Positions 1 through 8,228 of a stretch of DNA of 9,547 nt are shown in pieces. The notes under the pieces are model-generated. The model did not search any database. It was not told the origin of the DNA and saw only the letters and a list, made by a program, of their open reading frames with translations. Each line of letters begins with the position of its first letter. The stretch's first letter is position 1. The DNA comes from an uncultured Catenibacterium sp. (lineage in GTDB: Bacteria > Bacillota_I > Bacilli_A > Erysipelotrichales > Coprobacillaceae): assembly GCA_900764725.1 (NCBI GenBank), contig CAAFPB010000073.1:1-9547 (forward strand), in the 5' to 3' direction. The position numbers and the translations under genes were made by a program.

Positions 1-21
1 AGACGTGTGCTCTTCCGATCT
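1..21. other. Illumina adapter sequence left on the contig end
   Basis: The first 21 bases match the 3' end of the Illumina TruSeq read-2 adapter (ending GTGCTCTTCCGATCT). This is synthetic library sequence, not part of the organism. Genomic sequence starts at base 22. By chance the reverse complement carries no stop in the frame of the giant minus-strand gene (it would read RSEEHTS), so a naive gene call would run through it and add seven false residues to the protein. Recognition is from memory of the adapter sequence. Confidence 0.97.
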
Positions 22-3000
22 GATAAGATTATCAGCTTCATCATATTCATAAGTTGCTTTTTTATCATTATAGCTTCTTTCAACAAGATTGTTGTTTCCG
101 TCATAATCGTACTTCATCACTCTTTCAAGAGGACTTTGTACTTTTGTCATGTTGTTTAAGCTGTCGTATTGATATCTTGTAATAAAGCCATTGCTGTTTG
201 TTTCTGCAATCATATTGCTATTAGCATCATATTGTCTTTTGATAACATGATCATAAATATCTTTATATTGAACAGCATTGCCTTCTTCATCATAGTCAAC
301 AGATACAATTGGTTTCATGCTTCCATCTTCCAATGATGGGTAAAGATACTGTACTGGATGTTTTAAAGCATCATAGCGATATTGTGTTGTAAGACCATTT
401 TCAGTTTTTTCAACAACATTGCCTACAGCATCATATTTTTTTGAAATGATTTCTTTGCCATTTTGTTTCTGACTTACTTCTCTTCCTAAAGTATCATAGC
501 TGTATGTTGTCACCTTATCCCTATTTTCTGTTTTCTTGATAAGTTGTGAATTAACATCATATTTGTTAACTGTTACATGTTCTTCATAGGTTTCTTTTGT
601 CTTATTTCCATATTTATCATATTCATAAGTTGAAACATATTTTAAGGCATTTGTCGATTTAACGATTTGATTCAAATCATTATATTCATTTTCTTTTGTT
701 GTCTTATCATTTTCTTTTACAGAAAGAAGTCTGCCAAGAGAATCATAGTTATTGACGGTTGTCTTTCTTGGTTCAACAGTTTTAACTACCTGACCAAGCA
801 GATCGTATTCATTTTCTGTAACATTTTTATTTGGATCTGTTTCTTTGATCTTTTGACCATAAATATCATATTCATACTCGCTGACAAATCCGTTTTGGTT
901 TGTTGCTTTTGATACGAACCCTTGGTCGTTATATTCAAATGTTGCTTTATTTCCTAGCTTGTCTGTCATTTCAGTAAGCTGGAATTTGTCATTGTAAACG
1001 TAAGATACTGCAAATCCTCTCTTATCAACTTCTTTTTCAACAAGTCCAAAGGCATTGTAATGTGTCTGCGAATTGTTTCCTAAGGCATCCGTCTCCTTAA
1101 TAACATTGCCATAGATATCATATTCTTTAAGAGTTGCATTTCCAGCAGCATCTGTTTCCTTGATAACTTGACCCTTAGCATCATAATCCGTCTTGGTTAC
1201 ATTTCCAAGCTTATCTGTCTTTTCGACAGCCTGTCCTAAAGCATCGTATTTGACTGTATCTGTTTTATCAGTAAATGAATCGTGTGTTGAAACAAGCTGA
1301 CTTTTAGCATCATAACTGTATGTTAATGTTTTATTACCATCTGTTGAATCACTGACTTTTCTATTTAACAGATCATATGTCGAATCAGTTACCGAGCCAA
1401 GATGATTCGTCGTCTTGACTACATTTCCATATTTGTCGTATTCATAATCTGTTGCTTCATTTGTATTGCTTACTTCTTTAACAACACGACCATACTTATC
1501 ATATGTCTTGCTTGAAACTCTGCCATATGGATCTGTTGAGCTGACTTCCTGACTGAAATCATCATATTCATGAATTGTTACTTTCCCACCGCTATCAGAT
1601 GTTTTGGTTACATTTCCATTTGTATCATATTCAGTTTCTGTAACAAGCCCTGTTGTCTGATTCGTAGACTTGACGACCTGATCAAAACTATCATATTCTT
1701 CAACAGTGACCTCACTGATCTTGTTTGTTTTTGTAACACGACCGTGTTCATCATAAGATTTGATTTCTACCGGTGTATCATTGATTGTTGTCTTAGTTAC
1801 ATTACCAAACTTATCATATTCAAATTTTGTTGTATTTTTATAGGCATCAACCGTTTCAATCTGTTGACCCTTGTCATTGTATTTATAAGTTATAATGTTT
1901 CCAAGTTTATCAATATCCTGAACCAGAATACTGTTGATGTCATAAATTTTTCTTTCGCTGTTTCCTTTAGCATCAATTGTTTCTATTTCATTGTCCATTG
2001 CATCATATTTATGTTGAGTAACATTACCTAGTTCATCTGTTTCCTTAACAAGTCTGTCAAGCTTATCATATTCACTAAGTTTTGTATTTCCATAGGTATC
2101 TGTTTCACTGAGAGTGTTTCCATAAACATCATAGCAGTATGTTGTTGTCTTTTTACCTTCTATCTTTTTAATCAGTTGACCATAGACATCATATTCATTT
2201 GAAATAGCGACACCTTGTTCATTGACCTCTTTAACGACTTTGTCAAAAGTATCATATTCTTTGCTATTGGCAAGTCCCCTTTGATCTACTGTCTTAATGA
2301 CATTCCCATTTTTATCATATTCTTTTGTTTCAGTTTTTCCATTAGGTAAAGTTGTTTTTACAACTCTGTTAAACTCATCATATTCATAGGATGTAACATT
2401 TCCTCTTGGATCTGTTGTCTTTACAAGATTATCTCCATCATATTCATTGGATGTTGTATTTCCTTTTCCATCAACTGTTTTGATTTCATGACCGACTGCA
2501 TCATAAATATGTGTGGTAACCTGACCATAGGCATCCGTTTCCTTTACGATTTGTCCTTTGGCGTCATACGTATATTTTTTAGTAAGTCCTTGTTCATCTG
2601 TTTCACTGATAATACGATCACGATTGTCATACTTCTTAGATGTTTTTAGATTTCCTTTTTGAGTTTGGATAGCATTGTTATTTTTATCATATACTGTAAC
2701 TGTTTTGCTTCCAAGTTTGTCGATATATTCAACAACATTTCCATTTCCATCATATTTGTATTCTTCACTGTTTCCATAGGTATCTGTTTTCTTGATAATC
2801 TGATTGAGATTGTCATAGACATATGCTGTTGTACGACCGTTTGAATCAGATTCATTAACAATATTTCCCATGGTATCATAGCTGTAGTTTTCTACCAGAC
2901 CATTGCTGTGAGTAACTGTCACAATTTGATTGCCATTATACGCATAGCTTTTCCATACACCAAGAGCATCTGTTTCTTTGACAAGAAGGTTCTGTTCATT

Positions 3001-3699
3001 ATATTCATAAGTCACACCTTTTCTGTCTTCACTGTTTTCATAAATCAGATTGCTGTTGCTGTCATATTTATAGGTTTCCTTCGTACCATCCGCAGATGTT
3101 TTTGATGTTACATTATCATTTTCATCATAGGTATATTTTTCACTTGTTCCATCTGGATTGCTTTGCAATGTCAGATAGCCTTTATTATTGTACTCATATG
3201 TTGTCTTTTGACCTTTTTCATCTGTTTCACTGATCATATTTCCAGCATCATTATAGCTGTAGCTTTTCGATGATCCATCTGCCTTTGTGATTTTTGTTAC
3301 CTTGTAGCTGTCATCAAGAACATACTTTTCTGTTTCCTTATCATTATAAGTAACACTTGTCGTATTTCCTTTATAGCCAAAAGAGACCTTATTTCCATTG
3401 GCATCCGTTTGTGAAACGACAACTCCGTTAGCCTGATAGGTATTTTGTGCTAAAGTATTTCCATTTTTGTTTGTAATACTTTTTACCTTTCCATTATTGT
3501 CATAGTTGTATTGTTCACTGTTTCCATTTGCATCAATAAATGCTGTAAGTTGTCTGTCTGCATTATATTGATATTGTACATTTGTACCATTTGGTAAGTT
3601 GATTTTGCTTACAAGATGATAATCATTGTATTCAAACGTTACCTGTTTGTTCCCCATATCAATATTTGTAATAAATCCATATTCATCATAGTTGATACG
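22..3699 (-). repeat. YD-repeat array, about 59 units of ~21 residues (~62 nt)
   Basis: Read on the minus strand, residues about 835-2060 of the giant protein are a near-continuous series of units of the form x-Y-x-Y-D-x-x-G-N-x-V-x-K-T-D-x-x-G-N-x-T, for example TYEYDKYGNVVKT or KYTYDAKGQIVKETD. I counted about 59 by eye, the last cut at the adapter. Most units are 20-22 residues; one is longer (YPSLEDGSMKPIV, coded near 310-360). The first seven units are the most degenerate. At DNA level the array shows as atcata or atcatattc recurring about every 63 bases. The units have diverged in sequence, so this is an old array rather than a fresh tandem duplication. YD repeats build the beta-cage that encloses the toxin in Rhs and Tc proteins. 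Confidence 0.93.
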
Positions 3700-6201
3700 T
3701 GATTCAAATCCTGTTTTCGTTTTAATAGATGTCAGAATTCCGTATTCATCAAAGATATATGTAACATCTTCTTTATTGTCTTTAATAGAAACATAGTCAC
3801 CATCAACATTGATAGTCAGACGATCAACAAGTTTAGGTACATATTTTTCATCTTTCTTTTCAATCTTTAAGATCTTTCCATCTCCTCTGTAAAAGATCAT
3901 GTTATCGTCTTTATCATAGGAAATGTACTGTTCAATATTTGATGAATAATTGTTTCCAAAAATCGATGCATTATCTTCTCCATAAGAATTATAGACACGA
4001 GTCAGGCTTAATTCATCAAAATCTGTTAAAGTGAAATCTTTTGATTCATGATAGAAGTTTCCAATACTTGTATTAACTGGATCGGCAACTGCACAGTTTC
4101 CGTAGCATGCAGGTCCTCTATAAACATATTTTGCCTCAAAAGATGAAAGCTTTAATGGAGGTCTGTAGACATCCTTAGGTACTTTTGGATTATCTTTTGC
4201 AAATCTTAAGAAAAGAACATCTCCCTCTTTGACCTTGTTTGTAGATGTATTATTATCTTTTTTAATATCATCTATCTTCAAGCCATAGTGGGATGCAATA
4301 GATTTAAGATTATCTCCAAGTTTTACCTTATAGATAATAAATCCGTCTGTTATCAATTCTTTTTCTGACTCAGTGCCATCCTTTTTAACTTTCATTCGAT
4401 ATTCATAGAAAGTATCGTATTTTGGAATGTCTCCAATTTTTAGATAGCTCGTCGTATAGTTGACTTCACCCTTTTCATATTTTTGGGTTCCATCAATTGG
4501 ATCAGTTATATAAACTGGATCAATGAAATAAGGTGAACTTTTTTCTTTGGCGTGTTGTGATTTTACAAGTTCAAAATCTGTTTCATTTATTTTGGCATAA
4601 AGATCAAAATCAATATCACTGTTTGGCTTAGCAATACCATCCATGCTGATTGCCTCGAAATATTGACTATCTTTACTATAAACTCTTAATTCATTGTCAA
4701 ATTGATTGATGTCCAGATTTGGATCAACATCAAAATCATCACAGTGATAGATTTCTACCTTTGGCAGATTTCCTGTTGATTCTGAATTGAAGACATTACA
4801 TTTCCAGTTAGGTGATTCATCCGTAACTTGTAGAATCAATGTTTTCTTTTGCCCATCCTTTAATTCTTGGACATGCTTTGTAATATTAAATTCTTTAAAT
4901 CCTTTTGGTTTAGAAAATTTTGTATTTGAAATAAACTGTTTTTGGTTATCTGCCGGCTGTGTATTCCATGTAACCTTACCAGGATCAACATAGCTTGAGT
5001 TATAGATATTGATATCATTTAACTCATTGGCACGATCTAAATCTTGTTCCTTATAAAGTTTCAAAATTGCATTTTCAACTCTTTGATTTTCACCGATATT
5101 TGGCATTGCAAAATAGATGAATGATCTGGCAATTTTAATATTACTGTTTTTACCGCCATAGAAGTTATCATCATATCCAACAAACAAATCTGAATATTGA
5201 CTTTGGATATTTGGTCTTCCTGAACGGATATAACTTGATTCAAGATCAATAACATCCACATTTTCGACTGCCACATTTGATCTGGCAACAACAGGATAGA
5301 CTCTGTTTTCTTCGCTTAACCAAGATGTTGTTAATGACAATGTCACTTTGATATTACCATTATCAAGTTCCTTATAGTCATATCCTACTTCCTGATTTCT
5401 ATTTCCATCCTTATCAACAAGATAAGGCGCATTTAATACAAAGACTTCTTTTTTATCTTTCTTAAAAACAATAGATCCTGCAGCATTTTTACTGACATCA
5501 TAGTCATCTTTATAAATTTCAAATGAATAGGAATCTTTATCTAGTTCTCCATTGATATAGATATTTTGCGAAACTGTATTTGAATTGATTCTATATTCAA
5601 AATCTAAATTTTTTTCTACTTCTGAATACAGAACAACATTTTCTTTGATAGCATAATTTGTAAGACTTCCAGAAGGCATAACTGTAAGCATATTGCCTTT
5701 AGGGTCTGTAATTTCTAATACGCCTTTTTGAATGTTGATATCATAAAGACCATCTTTATTTTCGTAAGAAGGTGTTGATCTGAATAACGATGTTTTCTTT
5801 TGTATATTATTATTAATCTCAACAAATTTTCCATCTTCTTTTTTATGTATCTGATTAAAATAAAAATCTGTCACATATTCCCCACTTGACAGTTTATAGG
5901 TTTTTGTGTTTTCTGTTCTTAATTTAACGATTTCCTGATCATTTTGTCTTGAAGTATCTTCTTCATCTACCGAAGGTTCTTTTGTGATAACATCAGGATT
6001 TCCTTTTTCTATTATTTGTGCAGATGTTTTATGAACATTATTGATATTTTTATCATAGTATTCTCCATATGGATTCTGTCCCTTGATTTTTTCAAGTTCT
6101 TCTGCATATACTTTTCCAAACAATTCAAGCTGGCCAATTGCCATAGCTAGAACTATCATAGTAATGATGGCTATCTTAATTTTATTCAGTTCAGGTTTCA
6201 T
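22..6201 (-). CDS. Secreted WapA-like YD-repeat (RHS) protein, polymorphic-toxin type, C-terminus missing
   Basis: The frame has 2060 codons with no stop found, open at the adapter junction. The start is ATG at 6201, with AGGAG nine bases upstream inside the preceding gene. Visible parts in order: signal peptide at residues 1-33 (hydrophobic IAIITMIVLAMAIG, likely cut after VYA); an N-terminal region to about 305; a DNRLRE-type beta domain at about 308-487 (SSYIRSGRP, RSFIYFAMP, VTWNTQP); a linker; a LysM module at about 623-667 (YKVKLGDNLKSIASHYGL), expected to bind peptidoglycan; a DUF6531-like entry motif at about 707-785 (DPVNTSIGNFYHESKDF), just after a CxxxC pair (C699, C703); then about 59 YD units from about 835 to the end. 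Related proteins such as Bacillus WapA and Rhs are exported, form a YD-repeat shell and carry a variable C-terminal toxin used against neighbours. The RHS core and toxin are absent here, so toxin type and even toxin identity are inference. Confidence 0.93.
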
Positions 6202-6681
6202 TTAGACAGTCTCCTCATTGCTATAGTGTTGATAATAATAATCATGATAGGCATTGTATGCTTTTTGAAGATCATCTACATCTTTTTCACATAGCATATT
6301 TACCCATGCTTTTGTTGAAAATGAATGAAGCTTCTTTACGATAGCCTGTTGCAGCTCCATCATTTGTCTGACATAAGGATCTTTACTGTTAGAGTTTTCC
6401 TGAATCTGTTTATTTAAAATACTCTGACATTCCTGAACTTCTTGATACCACCCATCGTCACAAAAATTACTTCCGTTTATTATTTTCAAAATAATAAGCA
6501 TATTAGATACAGGTGTCATTTTACTGTCAAATTTTCCACTGCATTCATAGTAGCCATTATCCTCAATTGCCTGTGTTTTCTGGCTTGTCTGATAATAAAC
6601 AGCGCTACTTACACCAACAACTGATAAAAATACGATGAGTCCAACAATAATATTTCTTGTCGTCCATTTTTTAAAACGCAT
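6202..6681 (-). CDS. Small membrane-anchored four-cysteine protein, coupled to the YD-repeat gene
   Basis: A 159-residue protein of no family I recognise. A basic N-terminus (MRFKKWTTR) precedes one hydrophobic segment at about 10-30 (IIVGLIVFLSVVGVSSAVYY), so it is either a signal anchor or an uncleaved signal peptide, with the rest outside the membrane. That outer part has exactly four cysteines (C47, C74, C85, C131), enough for two disulfides, and is helical and glutamine-rich in the middle (MMELQQAIVKKL). The end is rich in tyrosine and histidine. The ATG at 6681 follows a perfect AGGAGG at 6689-6694 with seven bases between, which fixes the start. Its TAA at 6202-6204 directly abuts the ATG of the giant gene, and the ribosome binding site of that gene lies inside this one, so the two are translationally coupled. 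A role in export, anchoring or folding of the YD-repeat protein is inferred from this arrangement only; an immunity role is less likely because those genes usually lie downstream of the toxin. Confidence 0.88.
   Translation of the reverse strand: MRFKKWTTRNIIVGLIVFLSVVGVSSAVYYQTSQKTQAIEDNGYYECSGKFDSKMTPVSNMLIILKIINGSNFCDDGWYQEVQECQSILNKQIQENSNSKDPYVRQMMELQQAIVKKLHSFSTKAWVNMLCEKDVDDLQKAYNAYHDYYYQHYSNEETV
6211..6215 (-). promoter_or_regulatory. Ribosome binding site of the YD-repeat gene, inside the upstream gene
   Basis: AGGAG on the minus strand lies nine bases before the ATG at 6201 and inside the last codons of the 159-aa gene. Together with the TAAATG junction it supports coupled translation and decides the start of the giant gene. 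Confidence 0.8.
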
Positions 6682-6688
6682 AATTTAT

Positions 6689-6694
6689 CCTCCT
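6689..6694 (-). promoter_or_regulatory. Consensus ribosome binding site of the 159-aa gene
   Basis: Perfect AGGAGG on the minus strand, seven bases before the ATG at 6681. It implies strong initiation of the first gene of the toxin operon. I could not find a convincing -35/-10 pair for this operon in the AT-rich DNA upstream. Confidence 0.85.
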
Positions 6695-6717
6695 AAATTA
6701 TTTTTTTAATGACTAAG

Positions 6718-6746
6718 TATCATCAACGTAAAAAACTGTGATGATA
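6718..6746. repeat. Inverted repeat in the toxin-operon leader, possible operator
   Basis: TATCATCA at 6718-6725 and TGATGATA at 6739-6746 form perfect 8-bp arms around a 13-bp spacer. The site is about 24 bases upstream of the AGGAGG of the 159-aa gene. Neither strand has a run of T just after it, so it is not a good intrinsic terminator. An operator for a dimeric regulator, or a stem in the 5' leader, fits better. Confidence 0.45.
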
Positions 6747-6790
6747 TCAAAGTTAATATACGCTTTAAATAAATTAATACTTTTTATATC

Positions 6791-6816
6791 GAGCTAAAAT
6801 GGCTAGCTCTTTCTTC
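6791..6816 (+). terminator. Short stem with T-rich tail, weak terminator candidate
   Basis: GAGCTA at 6791-6796 pairs with TAGCTC at 6804-6809 across a seven-base loop and is followed by TTTCTTC. The stem is only 6 bp and no plus-strand gene precedes it, so it may be a relic or simply part of the larger palindrome that overlaps it. Confidence 0.25.
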
Positions 6817-6865
6817 GTCCAAATATAATGGTACATACATTATTAACGGAAGAAATAGCTAAAAA
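6804..6865. repeat. ~60-bp imperfect palindrome
   Basis: The left arm (TAGCTCTTTCTTCGT, then AAATATAATG) and the reverse complement of the right arm (TAGCTATTTCTTCCGT, then AATAATG) align over roughly 25 positions with few mismatches and small gaps, centred near GTACATA at about 6831-6837. The RNA from either strand could form a long imperfect hairpin. No transposase fragment or target duplication is evident beside it. It could be a regulatory hairpin, a minimal transposable-element remnant or a site for DNA-binding proteins. Confidence 0.5.
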
Positions 6866-6895
6866 CGATATAAAAAAAGCAAATGAATTTAGAAA

Positions 6896-7019
6896 TGCGT
6901 TCTTATCATTTTTCACACTTAGAAACATCCTTTCATCTAATATATTTTCACAAATAGAATATCATCTATTATGTTATTCATAAATAGAGTGCGTTCAAAA
7001 TGCAATTTTCACACATAAG
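6896..7019. repeat. Cluster of degenerate direct repeats (TTTTCACAxATAG)
   Basis: Four related copies stand at about 30-35 bp intervals: TTTTCACACTTAG at 6910-6922, TTTTCACAAATAG at 6945-6957, TTATTCATAAATAG at 6974-6987 and TTTTCACACATAAG at 7006-7019. The two middle copies belong to a tandem imperfect repeat of 25-26 bp (6934-6958 and 6963-6988), both starting CATCTA and ending AAATAGA. The outer two copies are each preceded by TGCGTTC (6896-6902 and 6990-6996). The roughly three-helical-turn spacing suggests repeated protein-binding sites. The flanking XRE proteins are the obvious candidate binders, but this is inference. Confidence 0.55.
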
Positions 7020-7109
7020 GCGCATGTCATGTTTCATTTTATGATTATAAATATACATTTTTATATTATGTTTGTATTTGGTTAATCTGTATGCAATAAT
7101 ATATGTATA

Positions 7110-7137
7110 TTACAATTTAAAGAATTAAAAATATAGT
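7110..7137 (+). promoter_or_regulatory. Candidate promoter of the XRE gene pair
   Basis: TTACAA at 7110-7115 and TATAGT at 7132-7137 are 16 bases apart and resemble a sigma-A promoter; the start of the RNA would fall near 7144, giving a leader of about 30 bases. A TATAAT at 7143-7148 is a second possible -10 but lacks a clear -35. Confidence 0.4.
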
Positions 7138-7143
7138 ATATAT

Positions 7144-7155
7144 ATAATCGATTAT
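7144..7155. promoter_or_regulatory. 12-bp perfect palindrome, candidate operator before the first XRE gene
   Basis: ATAATCGATTAT reads the same on both strands. It overlaps TATAAT (7143-7148), sits at the expected transcription start of the XRE promoter and ends just before the ribosome binding site AAGGA at 7160-7164. Small XRE repressors commonly bind palindromes at their own promoters, so autoregulation is a reasonable inference. Confidence 0.4.
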
Positions 7156-7173
7156 TAATAAGGATATATAAAA

Positions 7174-7464
7174 ATGATAAATAAAAATAAATCAGGTTTA
7201 CAAATTGCTAGAGAGAAAAAACAACTGCAGCCTCTTGAATTAGCTGCTTTATTAAAGGTCAATGAAAGTGTTTTAAAAGGTTGGGAAGCAGGTGCTGGTA
7301 TCATTCATGTAGATAAGGTAATAGAATTAATGAATATTTTAGATACATCTTCAGAAATGATATTATTTAACGAATGCAGACAAGGTCTAGTTATTGAAAC
7401 ATTAACAGATGAACAACGTGATGTTATTTTCAATTTATACAAACTAATGAGAGATAATAAATAA
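7174..7464 (+). CDS. XRE-family helix-turn-helix protein (first of two)
   Basis: A 96-residue cytoplasmic DNA-binding protein. The Cro/CI-type fold covers about residues 8-62: the helix-turn-helix core is LELAALLKV (21-29) then NESVLKGWEAG (30-40), with the characteristic GWEAG ending of the recognition helix. A C-terminal helix (about 76-92, TLTDEQRDVIFNLYKLM) may serve dimerisation. The ATG follows AAGGA at 7160-7164 with nine bases between. A TAA ends it 14 bases before the second XRE gene, so the two form an operon, pointing away from the toxin operon. The recognition helix differs from that of its neighbour, so the two proteins probably bind different sites. Control of the divergent toxin operon and of its own promoter is inferred from position and the palindrome at 7144-7155. 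Confidence 0.85.
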   Translation: MINKNKSGLQIAREKKQLQPLELAALLKVNESVLKGWEAGAGIIHVDKVIELMNILDTSSEMILFNECRQGLVIETLTDEQRDVIFNLYKLMRDNK

Positions 7465-7478
7465 GTAGGAAATAGATT

Positions 7479-7790
7479 ATGGATATAGCAGATAAAATAA
7501 AATTTTTAAGAACAAATGTATTGAATCTTAGTCAAGATAAATTTGCTAAGAAAATAGATGTGACAAGAGCAACTATAAATAATTGGGAACAAGGTTTATC
7601 AACACCAACAATAGCTCATATTACAATGATTGCCCTCGTTTGTAATATAACAACCGACTACTTAATAAAATATGATCATCCTTTAGAATTATCTGTTCGA
7701 GATATCAATGATGAAGAATATCAAATATTGACTCAATTAATTAATTATTTTAAAAATGTGAACAAAGGTAACGATGAAAAAAATAGATAA
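7479..7790 (+). CDS. XRE-family helix-turn-helix protein (second of two)
   Basis: A 103-residue Cro/CI-type repressor-like protein, closer to the family consensus than its neighbour. The HTH domain spans about residues 6-63: LRTNVLNLSQDKFAKKIDV, then the recognition helix TRATINNWEQG, then STPTIAHITMIALVCNITTDYLI. A short acidic linker (DINDEEYQ) leads into a C-terminal helix (ILTQLINYFKNV) whose layout parallels the end of the first XRE protein, suggesting both dimerise in a similar way. The ATG follows AGGA at 7467-7470 with eight bases between. There is no metallopeptidase or sensor domain, so no inducing signal can be read from the sequence. Its likely role is as a co-regulator of this locus; a remnant of a phage or plasmid regulator pair is the main alternative. 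Confidence 0.88.
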   Translation: MDIADKIKFLRTNVLNLSQDKFAKKIDVTRATINNWEQGLSTPTIAHITMIALVCNITTDYLIKYDHPLELSVRDINDEEYQILTQLINYFKNVNKGNDEKNR

Positions 7791-7867
7791 TATTTCAAGA
7801 TGATTATTCGCACGTAAATGCACCGGTAGTAACAGATCTATCCACCATCTAACTCTTACTAGAATAA

Positions 7868-7896
7868 TAGCCAATCATGATACTCATGATTGGCTA
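7868..7896. terminator. Strong hairpin at the end of the IstB remnant
   Basis: A perfect 13-bp inverted repeat: TAGCCAATCATGA at 7868-7880 and TCATGATTGGCTA at 7884-7896, with only TAC between. On the minus strand it starts exactly at the TAG stop of the IstB remnant and is followed by TTATTCT, a weak T-tract. On the plus strand a better run (TTATTTTTTC) comes only about 12 bases after the stem. It could serve as a terminator for istB, or in both directions between istB and the XRE operon. Confidence 0.5.
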
Positions 7897-8178
7897 AATA
7901 ATTACCTTATTTTTTCTGAAATTATCACTACCCATATCTATATCGATTTTATTATGTACTATTCTATCAAGAAAAGTTTCAGTTAATGTTGGCTTGTGCA
8001 GCTTATCATACCAGTCTTTAGATGGATACTGACTACAGAAGATGGTTGAACATGTATTATGTCTTACTTCTATTAATTCTTAAATGAGCTGTTTATCCTG
8101 ATCACTCATTTCATACTTGGCATACTTCTGCATTGTCTTAGATAGGCTCTTTCTAGAGTTTCTCATATTATCATATAG
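7894..8178 (-). pseudogene. istB: IS21-family helper ATPase (IstB) C-terminal remnant
   Basis: Minus-strand frame encoding the C-terminal part of IstB, the AAA+ ATPase that assists the IS21 transposase. The recognisable stretch is ELIEVRHNTCSTIFCSQY then WYDKLHKPTLTETFLDRIVH and a basic end (FRKNKVII, then TAG at 7894-7896); STIFCSQ and LDRIVHN are typical of the family. The copy is dead: an in-frame TAA lies at 8080-8082, the frame is closed upstream by TAA at 8179-8181, and the N-terminal half with Walker A is missing. The Walker B segment, normally something like LLILDEWLL between the KYAKY-type helix and the next helix, also appears deleted, since KTMQKYAKYEMSDQDKQLI runs straight on. Full IstB proteins are about 250 residues; about 94 codons remain here. 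Confidence 0.8.
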
Positions 8179-8228
8179 TTAAATTCAGGTTCATAAAGCT
8201 GCATTTAGCTAGAGAAGAAATAATATAC

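Larger units (their letters stand above)
6695..7173. other. Non-coding divergent control region between toxin operon and XRE genes
   Basis: About 480 bases with no credible gene on either strand. The region separates the minus-strand toxin operon from the plus-strand regulator pair, so it must hold both promoters. It is very AT-rich and contains the following, listed separately: an 8-bp inverted repeat near the toxin operon, a small stem inside a larger imperfect palindrome, a set of degenerate direct repeats, and a promoter with an overlapping palindrome in front of the first XRE gene. Confidence 0.75.

Noticed and set aside
2646..2879. Minus-strand open frame of 77 codons within the YD array
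   Set aside because: An out-of-frame shadow on the same strand as the giant gene. It has methionine- and leucine-rich, non-protein-like content and lies inside the continuous YD frame.
667..3105. Several plus-strand open frames rich in Ile, Phe and Cys across the YD-repeat region
   Set aside because: They are antisense shadows of the YD repeats. Their hydrophobic look comes from reading the complement of Asp/Asn/Tyr/Lys-rich codons, they lack ribosome binding sites, and the minus-strand frame is continuous through all of them.
22..3699. Regular ~63-base repeats as a possible CRISPR or other direct-repeat array
   Set aside because: The period is an exact multiple of codons, the repeats are degenerate at third positions, and the translation is a textbook YD-repeat protein.
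4787..5291. Plus-strand (68 codons) and minus-strand (76 codons) open frames over the DNRLRE-type domain
   Set aside because: Both are shadows of the well-supported main frame, which carries recognisable domain motifs here.
6442..6624. Plus-strand 60-codon frame opposite the 159-aa gene
   Set aside because: It is antisense to a gene with a consensus ribosome binding site and a coupled stop/start, and has no start signal of its own.
6793..6802. GCTAAAATGG shared with the IstA remnant near 8265-8274, hinting at a second IS21 scrap
   Set aside because: The match is only about 10 bases and adjoining codons do not align beyond HFS, so chance is the simpler explanation in such AT-rich DNA.
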